Assembly (NCBI RefSeq): GCF_034479375.1 | Contig: NZ_CP140155.1 | Span: 1,054,001-1,118,000, forward strand | DNA length: 64,000 bases | Direction: 5' to 3' | DNA from: Rhodopseudomonas palustris | GTDB lineage: Bacteria; Pseudomonadota; Alphaproteobacteria; Rhizobiales; Xanthobacteraceae | Shown here: positions 16,610 through 25,476 of the stretch, piece by piece | Position numbering within the stretch: the stretch's first letter is position 1 | Layout: every line of letters starts with the position of its first letter | Notes under the pieces: generated by a model | Seen by the model: only the letters and a program-made list of their open reading frames with translations | Databases searched by the model: none | What the model was told of the DNA's origin: nothing | Position numbers and translations under genes: made by a program

Positions 16610-17286
16610 CCTCTTGGCGAGAACGAAACCATGTTGGGACTCGTTGGCCAGCGGCGCGTCGCCATTCGAAGGTGAGCATTCCTAAATTTTTCTGGGACGG
16701 ACTTTCCTAAGCGCTTCCGCGGACCGATGAAGAGCGGCGTTTCCTGCGCCGTTTCTCTCTCACAAAGCCTCAATATTCCAACTTCAATACTCTCGTGATT
16801 TATTTCACATAACGTTTTTTTCTCGTCGGCGGACCACCTGTCGCGTCGAACAAAAGAGTAAGGGCGGTCAAATCGGACGATTGCCTTGAGCGCGGTAGCC
16901 GAGCCGTCTTTCTCGCCAAGTGCCGCAACTAGCAATCCAGCGGATATTCTCTCTGATGGAAAGCCGGCCGTTATATCTAAGCCAGATCGGTTCGGAGCTG
17001 GAGAGGTATTGCGATGGACGTACCAAGTGCCCCAATCAAGTTGCTGATCGTTGCTGAAGCGTGTTGCGTGGGTCGAAGGATCGCACCAAATCGCTGGATG
17101 GTAGAGGTAGAGCTCAAGCGCGGATATGTCCCAACAACTTCCCTGTCGTACTAGTTTGTAACTCTGCATAATCATCTTCGCGGAAGCGTAGAACCGGTCT
17201 TCAATATCTTCCTGTGATGAAACTCCCCGGAAATCGGGAAGATACGAAAGGGCGGAGTGAGTATCGCTAGCTTTAGCGTATCTCAT
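16606..17286 (-). CDS. AT-rich orphan protein, unknown function
   Basis: A 226-residue frame from ATG 17286 to TAA at 16606–16608. The DNA is visibly poorer in GC than everything around it, with runs such as AACGTTTTTTTC, so it was probably acquired from elsewhere. The protein has LYLYHPAIWCDPSTHATRF, WGTWYVHR and RSGLDITAGFPSE; this pattern weakly recalls an uncharacterised family distantly like methylpurine-DNA glycosylases (Asp-Pro…His, Gly-x-Trp-Tyr-x-His, Gly-Leu-Asp-Ile), but I would not assign a function. The ribosome site is weak. Its last codon overlaps the end of the prfB remnant, which suggests the C-terminal tail was created or truncated by the rearrangement. Confidence 0.6.
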   Translation of the reverse strand: MRYAKASDTHSALSYLPDFRGVSSQEDIEDRFYASAKMIMQSYKLVRQGSCWDISALELYLYHPAIWCDPSTHATRFSNDQQLDWGTWYVHRNTSPAPNRSGLDITAGFPSERISAGLLVAALGEKDGSATALKAIVRFDRPYSFVRRDRWSADEKKTLCEINHESIEVGILRLCERETAQETPLFIGPRKRLGKSVPEKFRNAHLRMATRRWPTSPNMVSFSPRG

Positions 17287-17322
17287 GTCTCAATTCTCTA
17301 GTAGTTGCGTCGAGCCTTGGGA

Positions 17323-18696
17323 TTACCCCGCCCCCGCCAGCCGCACCCCCGCCCGGAGAAACTTCTGCGGATCCACCGCTTCCCCATCAATCCGCGTTTC
17401 GTAGTGCAGATGCGGGCCGGTGGAGCGGCCGGTGGAGCCGATTTCGCCGATCACCTGGCCGATCTGGACGCTCTGGCCGACCTTGGCGATGATCTTGGAC
17501 AGATGTCCGTAGCGGGTCGACAGGCCGTTGCCGTGGTTGATCTCGACCATCTGGCCGTAGCCGCCCTGCCAGCCGGCGTTCACGACCTTGCCGACCGCCG
17601 TGGCGCGGACCGGGTCGCCGGAGCTGCCGCGGAAATCGAGGCCGGTGTGCATCGCCGGGCGGCCGAGAAACGGGTCGGTGCGGACGCCGAAACCGGATGA
17701 CAGCTCGACCTCACCGACCACCGGCTTGCGATAGGGCACCAGAGCCAGCGCGCGATTGAGGCGGTCGAGCTGGGTGCGGCTGAGATTGATCCGGTAGAGC
17801 TGTCGGTCGAATGCGCTGGCGTTGCTGGATGGCGGCTTCAGCGGCACGAACGGTCCGCCGACGCCGGCGCGCGGAGCCGCGGCTTCCAGCCCACGGGCGT
17901 CTAGCCCGAGATCGGCCAGCACGCCGCGCATCCGGCGAGCGCGCGACTCGAAGCTCTCCTCGACCGAGCCGAGCGTCGCGATCTGCCGCTTCTCGACCAG
18001 GTCGAGCGATTGCTCGAGTTTCGTCAGCGCGGTGTCGAGACCCTGGGCCTTGGCGTATTGCGTCGTCGGCAGCGCCGGCGCGGCTGCGGGGGAGCGTGAT
18101 TCCAGCCGCGCTTCGCGATCCGGCGGGGCAACGAAGATCACGGTGTCGTTGATCGGCGACGGCTTCAGAGGGCCGGCTGGCGCGCTGTCGGTCGTCGGCG
18201 TCCGCGAGCTCTTGATGCTGCCGGTGACGGCGACGTCGGGCAGGGTGCTCATCGCACTGGTGCGCGACTCCAGCATGGTCTGCCGGCGCATCACCTGGTC
18301 GAGCTTCTGGTCGAACTGTTCCTGATCCAGCAATTGCCGGCTGGTGGTGCGATCGACCTTGGCGCGCAGCTCGGCGATGCGGTCCTCATAGGCGTATTGC
18401 ATCTCCGCCTGGCGGGCGATCAGCCGGGTCAGGACGTCGTCGCGAAATGCGAAATAGGTCGCGGTGGCCGCCGACCAGCAGCCGAGCAGGACGATGGTTC
18501 CGACCACGATCCAGAACAGCACGGGCCCGATCCGCACCTGCCGGCCGGCATGGGCGAAAGTGTAGCTCGAGGCCTCCGCTGCGATCCGGGGCTGAGGCCC
18601 CGGCGGCGGGCGGTGCGCCCGGTACGGCGCCTGGCGACCGTGATGCGGAGCGTGGTGTTGCTGGTGTTCGGAAGGGTGACCGGAACGGTAGGACAT
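17323..18696 (-). CDS. M23 family murein metallopeptidase, membrane-anchored
   Basis: A 457-residue protein. The first ~50 residues are His/Pro-rich and cytoplasmic, one transmembrane helix lies at about 57–85 (VLFWIVVGTIVLLGCW), a coiled-coil periplasmic stretch follows (about 85–145 and 220–255), and the C-terminal LytM/M23 domain begins near 350. Zinc-binding stretches are HTGLDF, the HLSK region and HLHYE. Such proteins either cut peptide cross-bridges or, when degenerate, activate amidases; here all usual histidines are present, so an active endopeptidase is expected. GGGAG lies six bases before the ATG. A CtrA-type half-site lies about 65 bp upstream. Confidence 0.92.
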   Translation of the reverse strand: MSYRSGHPSEHQQHHAPHHGRQAPYRAHRPPPGPQPRIAAEASSYTFAHAGRQVRIGPVLFWIVVGTIVLLGCWSAATATYFAFRDDVLTRLIARQAEMQYAYEDRIAELRAKVDRTTSRQLLDQEQFDQKLDQVMRRQTMLESRTSAMSTLPDVAVTGSIKSSRTPTTDSAPAGPLKPSPINDTVIFVAPPDREARLESRSPAAAPALPTTQYAKAQGLDTALTKLEQSLDLVEKRQIATLGSVEESFESRARRMRGVLADLGLDARGLEAAAPRAGVGGPFVPLKPPSSNASAFDRQLYRINLSRTQLDRLNRALALVPYRKPVVGEVELSSGFGVRTDPFLGRPAMHTGLDFRGSSGDPVRATAVGKVVNAGWQGGYGQMVEINHGNGLSTRYGHLSKIIAKVGQSVQIGQVIGEIGSTGRSTGPHLHYETRIDGEAVDPQKFLRAGVRLAGAG

Positions 18697-18760
18697 CGAT
18701 ACTCCCGCGCCGGACGGATACGGTTCGTCGGCTCAACGCGCGGGCAGATTTGACCCCCTC

Positions 18761-18768
18761 ATGGTTAA
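18761..18768 (-). promoter_or_regulatory. CtrA-type half-site TTAACCAT
   Basis: On the minus strand the sequence reads TTAACCAT, the stronger half of the CtrA consensus, about 65 bp upstream of the M23 peptidase start. The other half at seven-base spacing is TTTT, not TTAA, so this is a partial site. It is noted because the amidase in this window carries a full box. Confidence 0.35.
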
Positions 18769-18784
18769 TTTTCGGAAAATGGAA

Positions 18785-19447
18785 TCACAGCAATTGCGCG
18801 GCGGCGAGGACTTGGTCGGCATGGCCGTCCACCTTCACATTGCGCCACACCCGCGCGATCTTGCCGTCGCGGCCGATCAGAACCGTGCTGCGAATAATCC
18901 CTTCGAACTTTCGGCCGTATAACGATTTTTCGCCCCAGGCGCCGTAGGCCGCGAGCATCGCATGGGTGGGATCGGACAATAGCGGCGTCGCCAGGCCGTG
19001 CTTGTCGCGGAAGGAATCCTGCGCCTTCACCGAATCCGCCGAGACGCCGACAACCGCCGTGCCGCAATCGTCGAAGGCCTGCTTCAGCCGGGTGAAGTCG
19101 ATCGCTTCCTTGGTGCAGCCCGGCGTGTTCGCCCGCGGGTAGAAGAAGAGCACGAGCTTCTTTCCGGAAAAGCTTGCCAGCGTGACGGTTTCGCCGCCGT
19201 CGCGAGGCAGGCTGAAAACCGGCGCCTTGGCGCCCTCGGCGGGACCGGCGGCGGCAGATGCTGCGGACTTTGCGGTAGATGTCTTGCCGGTCGCTTTGGC
19301 TTTGGCCGCGCCCGCCGGCTTTGCCTTGGCAGCGGCTTTGCTCGCTGATGGCGTCGCTGCAGACTTGTTGACGGCGGCCGCAGATTTCGTCGCGGGCTTC
19401 TTCATCGCTTCGGATTTCGAGGGATTCTTGCGCGTTTGCTTGGACAT
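18785..19447 (-). CDS. bcp: Bcp-type thiol peroxidase with histone-H1-like N-terminal tail
   Basis: A 220-residue protein. Residues 1–70 are a Lys/Ala/Ser/Thr/Pro-rich tail (for example KAAAKAKPAGAAKAKATGK) like histone H1 or bacterial H1-like DNA-binding tails. From about 72 the AhpC/TSA fold begins; the peroxidatic Cys is Cys111 in ANTPGCTKEAIDF. Escherichia coli Bcp has a second Cys five residues later; here that position is Ile116, so another residue such as Cys128 (DDCGT) or an external thiol must resolve the sulfenic acid. Start at 19447 follows AAGGAAGG. The bcp domain itself is a normal 150 residues; the tail is the extra part. Confidence 0.9.
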   Translation of the reverse strand: MSKQTRKNPSKSEAMKKPATKSAAAVNKSAATPSASKAAAKAKPAGAAKAKATGKTSTAKSAASAAAGPAEGAKAPVFSLPRDGGETVTLASFSGKKLVLFFYPRANTPGCTKEAIDFTRLKQAFDDCGTAVVGVSADSVKAQDSFRDKHGLATPLLSDPTHAMLAAYGAWGEKSLYGRKFEGIIRSTVLIGRDGKIARVWRNVKVDGHADQVLAAAQLL

Positions 19448-19720
19448 ACGCCTTCCTTTCGTCGCTTTCGACAGGTCAAACAAGACGCTCCGGAGATCGC
19501 TGCGGCGCTGCCGCTGCTGGGCAAATCCGCTGGCCTCGGGATATGGTTGCAAGGATTCGGCGTCCAGACCATCCGATTGTTGCGTCGGCCCGCCGGCTGG
19601 CGATTCAAGAGTTCAACCGAGGATTTGGCAGAAATGCCGCCACAGGAGCGTATCCTGCGCGTCGGCGCAAAAACCTCCCTCGGCGATCAGCCTGCGACAG
19701 AGCGCGCGCACCGAGAGGCC

Positions 19721-22700
19721 ATGGCCAGCGACCCATCGCAAAACGCTTCCGGGCCGCATCCCTCCCGCGATGACCACGGCGCCGAATGCTGGCAGGATAG
19801 CGGCTGGGATCCGGAGCACGACGAGGCTGGACGCCATCGCGCCCGTAAGTTGCTGGCTCGGCGGAATCTCGGCTTTCACCGGGTCGACGATTCGATGCGG
19901 CGCTGGCAGCACCGGTTATCCGGCGCACCTTGGTTGCGGCGGATCTCGATTGCCGTTCTGGTGGTCGGCGTCGTACTGGCGGCCGGTTTTGGCGGTCTGT
20001 GGCTGCGGCTGGGTGCCGGACCGATCAATCTCGACATGGCGACGCCTTGGCTCGCCGATGCGATTGCAGAGAACATCGGCAATGGTAACACCGTCGAGGT
20101 AGGCGGCACCCAGATCGAGCGGGTCGGACGGATCCGTGTCGCGGTCCGGATCCGCGATATCGTGGTGCGCGACCGCGACCACGTCGTCGTCGCCACTGCG
20201 CCGAAAGCGGAAGTCCGGCTGTCCGGCCGGGCGTTGCTGATCGGCAAGCTGCGTGCGGAGAGCCTGCGCCTGGTCGACGCCGAACTGGCGATCCGGATCA
20301 CGCCTGATGGTCAAGTGACGGTGTCGACGGGCGACACCGAGCGGCCGATCGCGACAGGCGTCGCCTCGACCCGCAAGCCGCAGGAGTTCACGCTCCCGGG
20401 CCAGCCGCCCGTTGCCGCTACGGCGCCCGGACAAGGCGGCGCAGTGTCGCCGGCGCAGCCGGGCTCGCCCGCGGCAACCGCCACCGACGACGCGACGAAG
20501 AGCCTGCTCGCCGGGCTGGATTGGCTCGACAGCCTGAGCCTGACCGGGCTCGATGGCCAGAACCTCAACGAGATCGGCCTGAAGAACGGCAATCTCGTCG
20601 TCGACGACCAGCAGCGCGGCAATCGCTGGACGTTCGAGAACATCAGCCTGAGCCTGCGCCGCCCCAGCCGCGGCGGTGTCGCGCTGAGCTTCGGCGAGGG
20701 CGGGGGCAAGCCGTGGTCGCTGCGGGTCGAGGTCGGGCCGGCGCTGGATGGCGTTCGTGCCGTGGAACTGCATGCCAATCAGGTGCCGACGCGCAATATC
20801 CTGCTGGCGCTGCGGCTGAAGAACCTGACCTATGGCGCCGACTTCCCATTGACCGGCGACCTCAAGGGCGAACTCGGCCGCGATGGTCTGCCGACCTATT
20901 TCCGCGGCAAGCTGGTCGCCGGCGCCGGCACCGTGATCGATTACGACACGCCCGACTATCCGATGGCGATCGATCAGGCGGAATTCAACTTCGAATGGGA
21001 CGCCAACCGTCGCGTGCTGATGGCGCCGTTCAAGATCATCGCCGGCGCCAATCGCGTCACGCTGTTGGCGGCGCTCGAACCGCCCAACGGCAGCACGCCC
21101 GATTGGCGGCTCGCCTTGTCCGGCGGGACCATCGTGCTGCCCGGCGCGCAGGGTGAGGCGCCGCTGATTTTCAACAGCATCGCCGTTCGGCTCAGCTTCG
21201 ACACCGACAATCGCCGTGTGCTGCTGACCCAGGCCGACGTCAACAATGGCGAGATCGGCGTCGCCGGCTCCGGCAGTATCGACTACAGCGGCGAGCCGCG
21301 GCTGCAGCTCGGACTGGCCGGCACGCCGATGTCGGTCTCGGCGCTGAAGCGGATGTGGCCGATCCTGGTCGTCCCGGAAGTGCGGGAATGGGTCAACGAG
21401 CGGATCGACAAGGGCTCGATCCAGAGCATCGACATCGCCGTCAATTCGCCGGTGAAAAACCTGTCCCGGCGTGGGCCGCCGATCCCGGACGAGGGACTGC
21501 TGGTCAACATTGTCGGCACCGGCGCGACGATCCACCCGGTCGATGGCATGCCGTGGGTGCGCGACGCCGACATGCGCGTCCGCGTGACCGGTCGCACCGC
21601 TGCGGTCGCGATCGCGCAGGCCAATTCAGAGACGCAGAGCGGTCGGAAGATCGCGCTGTCGGATATCCTGTTCGAGGTGCCGGACATGGCGCCGAAGCCG
21701 TCGCCGTCGCGGATCAAATTCAAGCTCGACGCTCCGGTGCCGGCCGTCGCCGAAGTGCTGTCGTCGGGCCGTCTCAGCGACGTCAGCAACGTGCCGATGG
21801 ATCCGAACACCAGCAAGGGCGCCGTCAATGCGCAGATCATGCTCGGCATGCCGATCCAGCGCGAGCTGACCAAGGCCGACACCACCTATTCGATCAATGC
21901 CGACGTCACCGGTTTCTCCGCCGACAAGCTGGTGATGGGACAGAAGCTCGAGGCGAATACGCTGAAGGTGATCGCCAACAATCAGGGCTATCAGGTCAAG
22001 GGCGACGTCAAGATCAACGGCCAGCCTGCGACGCTCGACTATCGCAAGCCGGCCGAGGGTGAGGCCGATGTCCGGCTGCAGTCGACGCTCGATGACGCCA
22101 GCCGCGCCAAGCTGGGGCTCGATCTCGGCAGCGCCGTCTCCGGGGCCGTGCCGGTGAAGCTGGTCGGCAAGATCGGCGACGGCGAGCAGGAGACCAAGTT
22201 CGGTATCGACGCGGACCTCACCGCCCTGAAGCTCGACAACATCCTGCCCGGCTGGACCAAGCCGTCGGGCAAGACGAGCCGCGCAACGTTCAACGTGATA
22301 CAGAAGCCGCAAGCGATCCGGTTCGAGGACATTCAGATCGAGGGCAGCGGCACGCTGATCAAGGGCTCGCTGGAAGTCGATGATGACGGCGACCTGATCA
22401 ACGCGAACTTCCCGGTGTATTCGCCGTCCGAAGGCGACAAGTCCACGCTGAGAGCCGAGCGCGGTCAGGACGGGGTGCTGAAGGTGGTGATCCGCGGCGA
22501 CGTGTTCGACGGCCGCGGCTTCATCAAGTCGGCGCTGTCGGGCACCCAGGCCGAACCCAAGGCCAAGGCCAAGAGCATCGATTTCGACTTCGATCTCAAG
22601 CTCGGCGCTGTCGCGGGCTACTTCGGCGAGGCGCTGCGCAGCGTCGATGTCAAATTGATCCGGCGCAACGGTGCGTTCCGCACCTTCACGCTGAGCGGCA

Positions 22701-23365
22701 AGCTCGGTCGCGATACGCCGATCACCGCCGAATTGCGCGGCAAGAACCGCGGCCGCGAGGTGATCTACCTCGAGACCAACGACGCCGGCGCATTCCTGCG
22801 CTTCTCCGACACCTACTCGAAAATGTATGGCGGCCAGCTCGCGCTCGCGGTCGAGCCGCCGACTGCCGAGCCCCGCCCGAAGGAAGGGCTCATCAACGTC
22901 CGCGACTTCACCGTCAAGGGCGAAGCCGCCCTCGAACGCGCCGCCGCCGGCGCGCCCGGCGGCACCTCGGCGGGGCTGGCGTTCTCACGGCTGCGTGCCG
23001 AGTTCACCCGCGAGAACGGCCAGCTCTCGGTGCGCGACGGCGTGGTGAAGGGGCCGACCATCGGCGCGACCATCGAGGGCTCGATCGACTATCCGGCCAA
23101 CCAGGTCCGGATGAGCGGCACCTTCGTGCCGATGTACGGTTTGAACAACATGTTCGGGCAGATCCCGATCGTCGGCCTGTTCCTCGGCGGCGGCAGCAAC
23201 GAGGGCCTGATCGGCGTGACCTACGAGGTCGTGGGGACGCCCGGTCAGCCGGTGCTGCGGATCAATCCGATCTCGGCGATGGCGCCGGGCGTGTTGCGCA
23301 AGATCTTCGAGTTCAACACCGGCCGACAGAACAGCGGCGCCGATTTCCCGACGCCGCCGAACTGA
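19721..23365 (+). CDS. Large AsmA/YhdP-like inner-membrane protein (DUF3971 / AsmA_2)
   Basis: A 1214-residue protein with a cytoplasmic N-terminus, a single transmembrane helix around 60–90 (ISIAVLVVGVVLAAGFGGLWL), and a long beta-rich periplasmic body. The C-terminal region (SGTFVPMYGLNNMFGQIPIVG and GVTYEVVGT) is the AsmA-like C-terminal pattern of YhdP-type proteins. In Escherichia coli such proteins bridge the periplasm and carry phospholipids to the outer membrane; assignment here is by architecture. The start was set at ATG 19721 (GAGAGG four bases upstream); the open frame continues further upstream but overlaps the bcp start region. It is divergent from bcp. Confidence 0.85.
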   Translation: MASDPSQNASGPHPSRDDHGAECWQDSGWDPEHDEAGRHRARKLLARRNLGFHRVDDSMRRWQHRLSGAPWLRRISIAVLVVGVVLAAGFGGLWLRLGAGPINLDMATPWLADAIAENIGNGNTVEVGGTQIERVGRIRVAVRIRDIVVRDRDHVVVATAPKAEVRLSGRALLIGKLRAESLRLVDAELAIRITPDGQVTVSTGDTERPIATGVASTRKPQEFTLPGQPPVAATAPGQGGAVSPAQPGSPAATATDDATKSLLAGLDWLDSLSLTGLDGQNLNEIGLKNGNLVVDDQQRGNRWTFENISLSLRRPSRGGVALSFGEGGGKPWSLRVEVGPALDGVRAVELHANQVPTRNILLALRLKNLTYGADFPLTGDLKGELGRDGLPTYFRGKLVAGAGTVIDYDTPDYPMAIDQAEFNFEWDANRRVLMAPFKIIAGANRVTLLAALEPPNGSTPDWRLALSGGTIVLPGAQGEAPLIFNSIAVRLSFDTDNRRVLLTQADVNNGEIGVAGSGSIDYSGEPRLQLGLAGTPMSVSALKRMWPILVVPEVREWVNERIDKGSIQSIDIAVNSPVKNLSRRGPPIPDEGLLVNIVGTGATIHPVDGMPWVRDADMRVRVTGRTAAVAIAQANSETQSGRKIALSDILFEVPDMAPKPSPSRIKFKLDAPVPAVAEVLSSGRLSDVSNVPMDPNTSKGAVNAQIMLGMPIQRELTKADTTYSINADVTGFSADKLVMGQKLEANTLKVIANNQGYQVKGDVKINGQPATLDYRKPAEGEADVRLQSTLDDASRAKLGLDLGSAVSGAVPVKLVGKIGDGEQETKFGIDADLTALKLDNILPGWTKPSGKTSRATFNVIQKPQAIRFEDIQIEGSGTLIKGSLEVDDDGDLINANFPVYSPSEGDKSTLRAERGQDGVLKVVIRGDVFDGRGFIKSALSGTQAEPKAKAKSIDFDFDLKLGAVAGYFGEALRSVDVKLIRRNGAFRTFTLSGKLGRDTPITAELRGKNRGREVIYLETNDAGAFLRFSDTYSKMYGGQLALAVEPPTAEPRPKEGLINVRDFTVKGEAALERAAAGAPGGTSAGLAFSRLRAEFTRENGQLSVRDGVVKGPTIGATIEGSIDYPANQVRMSGTFVPMYGLNNMFGQIPIVGLFLGGGSNEGLIGVTYEVVGTPGQPVLRINPISAMAPGVLRKIFEFNTGRQNSGADFPTPPN

Positions 23366-23387
23366 TCGAAAATTTCGCGCCGGGCGC

Positions 23388-23954
23388 TTATTCTTTGGTC
23401 CGCAGCCACGGCACCATGCGGCCGAGCGTGGAGTCATGGCGGCCGTATTGATGCCACAGCGCGCCGACGACGTGGATGAAGACCACGATCACCGTCGCCA
23501 GGAACAGCGGTCCGTGGGCCGCGTGCAGCGCGCCGGCCACCGCCTTGTTGGCTTCGAGCAGCGGCGGGATGCCGAGCAGATCGATACCGCGGCCGGAGAA
23601 CAGCGTCATGCCGACGCCGGTGGCGGGCAGGGCGATCAGCAGCAGATACAGCAGGCCGTGGCTGATCCGGGCGATCACCTCGGTAACGCGCGGCGACGGC
23701 ACCAGATCCGGCGCGCCGTGGACCTTGATCCACAGAAGGCGCAGCACGGCGAGGCCCAGCACCACGGTGCCGATCGCCTTGTGCCAATTGTACAGCGTAC
23801 CGCGCAGCGGATCGGCTTTTTCCAGCCCTTGCGCGTAGTTCATGGAGGCGAACAGAGCGATCACGGCAAAGAAGATCACCCAGTGAAGGGTGACGGCGAG
23901 GGAGCCGTATTCACTGGGGCGTTTTTCGGTGGTGTCGAGAGTTGTTGTGGTCAT
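23388..23954 (-). CDS. Cytochrome b561
   Basis: A 188-residue membrane protein with four hydrophobic helices and the expected haem-ligand histidines: LHWVIFF (helix 1), YNWHKAIG (helix 2), ISHGLLY (helix 3), and FIHVVGALWH (helix 4). The bacterial b561 family (YodB/CybB) passes electrons between quinol and periplasmic acceptors and may oxidise superoxide. GGAGA lies six bases before the ATG. It faces the AsmA-like gene tail to tail with 22 bp between the two stops. About 220 bp separate it from the MFS gene; nothing is visible in that gap. Confidence 0.93.
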   Translation of the reverse strand: MTTTTLDTTEKRPSEYGSLAVTLHWVIFFAVIALFASMNYAQGLEKADPLRGTLYNWHKAIGTVVLGLAVLRLLWIKVHGAPDLVPSPRVTEVIARISHGLLYLLLIALPATGVGMTLFSGRGIDLLGIPPLLEANKAVAGALHAAHGPLFLATVIVVFIHVVGALWHQYGRHDSTLGRMVPWLRTKE

Positions 23955-24177
23955 GATGTCTCCGAAACGAAAGCGCGGCGCGAGCAGCCCAGGGGATCAG
24001 CAGCTCACCGGGAGACGGTGCCCGGCTTCGTGGCTTGGGCGATGTGATCGAGCGCAAATCCGCCGAACACATTTTGCTGATCACGGGAGCGCGTGTGCCG
24101 CCAATGCCGGGTCTATGCCACGCCAGCGATTGCGAAATCATGACCGATGTCTGCCACTGCGTAGCAGTAGCGAGCGC

Positions 24178-25431
24178 TTATTGTCGCTCCCGCAGCGCCG
24201 GCACAACCAGAAACGGAATCATGCCGATCAGCACGCTGACCAGCGCGAAGCCGATCACCGGATCGTAGCTGTTGCTGAGATCGTGGATCAGGCCGCCGCA
24301 CCATGAGCCGATCGCCGATCCGAGCCCGCTGCCGATCGCGATCGTGCCGTAGATCAGGCCGACGTGCCTGCCACGAAACAGCTTCATCGCGGTCGCCGTA
24401 ATCAGTGGGCCGCGCGATCCGATCATGCTGCCGAAGCAGACGACGAAGCCGGTCAGCAGGACGTAGTTGGGATAGGATTTCAGCAGCCACAGCATCACGA
24501 TGCCGGCGATCGAGACCGCATAGCTGAACAGGATCGACGGCCGACGGCCGATCACGCCGTCGAGCCAGCTCACGCCGAGCATGCCGATCACCAGCACCAC
24601 GCCGGAGAACCCCCAGGCGGTCGCCGCCTGCAACGGCGGAAAGCCGGCATCGACCAGATAGGCGACGACCTGCGCGGCGATCGCATACATCCCGATCGCG
24701 GTGAAGAAGAACGTCGCGAACAGCGCCCAGAAGGCGTGGTGGCGCATCGCCGCGCGCAGCGTCCAGCCGTCGTCCGGCGCGTCGAGCGTCGCTGCTCGCA
24801 TCGCGCGGGGAGCTCCGGCGGCATAGCGCCGCCATGGCAGCATCAGCAGCGGCACCAGCAGCAGGAGCATCGCCGCGCCGAGCATCTCGTAGGCGCCGCG
24901 CCAGCCGGAGCGTTCGATCAGCACCTGCGCGATCGGCAGCAGCAACAGAACGCCGGCGCCGGTCGCGGAATACACCACGGCCATCGCGGTGGGCAGCCGC
25001 GCCCCGAACCAGCGGCCGAGCAGGATCGAGTTCGGCACGGTGCCGGTCAGCGCGATGCCGAGGCCGACACACAGGCCGACGGCGATCTGCAATTGCCAGA
25101 GTTGCTGGGCGATGGCCGCGCCGAGGAAGGCGCCGCCGAGCAGCAGCAGACCCAGCATGTAGACCACGCGGGGGCCGGAGCGGTCGAACAGCCGGCCTAC
25201 GAAGGGCGAGGCGAGGCCGCTGCACAGCGCTGTCAGCGAATAGATCGACACCACCTCGGCGCGGTCCCAGCCGAAGGATTGCGAGATCGGCAGCAGGAAG
25301 ACGGTGAAGCTCTCGCCCAGGCCGCGGCCGAGCAGCGACAGCACGAAACACACGCCGAGCACGACGAGGCCGGTCCGCTGCGATGCGCGCTGGTCCAAGG
25401 TGCGGTCCTTCCCGAGAAACGTTGGCTCCAT
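24178..25431 (-). CDS. MFS transporter (monocarboxylate/OFA-like)
   Basis: A 417-residue, twelve-helix major facilitator protein. The RGLGESFTVFLLPISQSFGW opening with SLTALCSGLASPFVGRLFDR (the loop 2–3 GxLxDR motif) resembles the monocarboxylate/oxalate:formate branch. The substrate is not determinable. It begins 45 bp after tyrS ends on the same strand and may be read through from it; no terminator is visible between them. Confidence 0.87.
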   Translation of the reverse strand: MEPTFLGKDRTLDQRASQRTGLVVLGVCFVLSLLGRGLGESFTVFLLPISQSFGWDRAEVVSIYSLTALCSGLASPFVGRLFDRSGPRVVYMLGLLLLGGAFLGAAIAQQLWQLQIAVGLCVGLGIALTGTVPNSILLGRWFGARLPTAMAVVYSATGAGVLLLLPIAQVLIERSGWRGAYEMLGAAMLLLLVPLLMLPWRRYAAGAPRAMRAATLDAPDDGWTLRAAMRHHAFWALFATFFFTAIGMYAIAAQVVAYLVDAGFPPLQAATAWGFSGVVLVIGMLGVSWLDGVIGRRPSILFSYAVSIAGIVMLWLLKSYPNYVLLTGFVVCFGSMIGSRGPLITATAMKLFRGRHVGLIYGTIAIGSGLGSAIGSWCGGLIHDLSNSYDPVIGFALVSVLIGMIPFLVVPALRERQ

Positions 25432-25476
25432 GGAGCGCGTTTCCGCTGCAAAGAACAGCGCTCGCGGCGAATGGGG

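Noticed and set aside
19436-19720. Upstream extension of the AsmA-like protein to 19436
   Set aside because: The extra 95 residues have no resemblance to the family, overlap the bcp start region and lack a ribosome site; the start at 19721 fits better.
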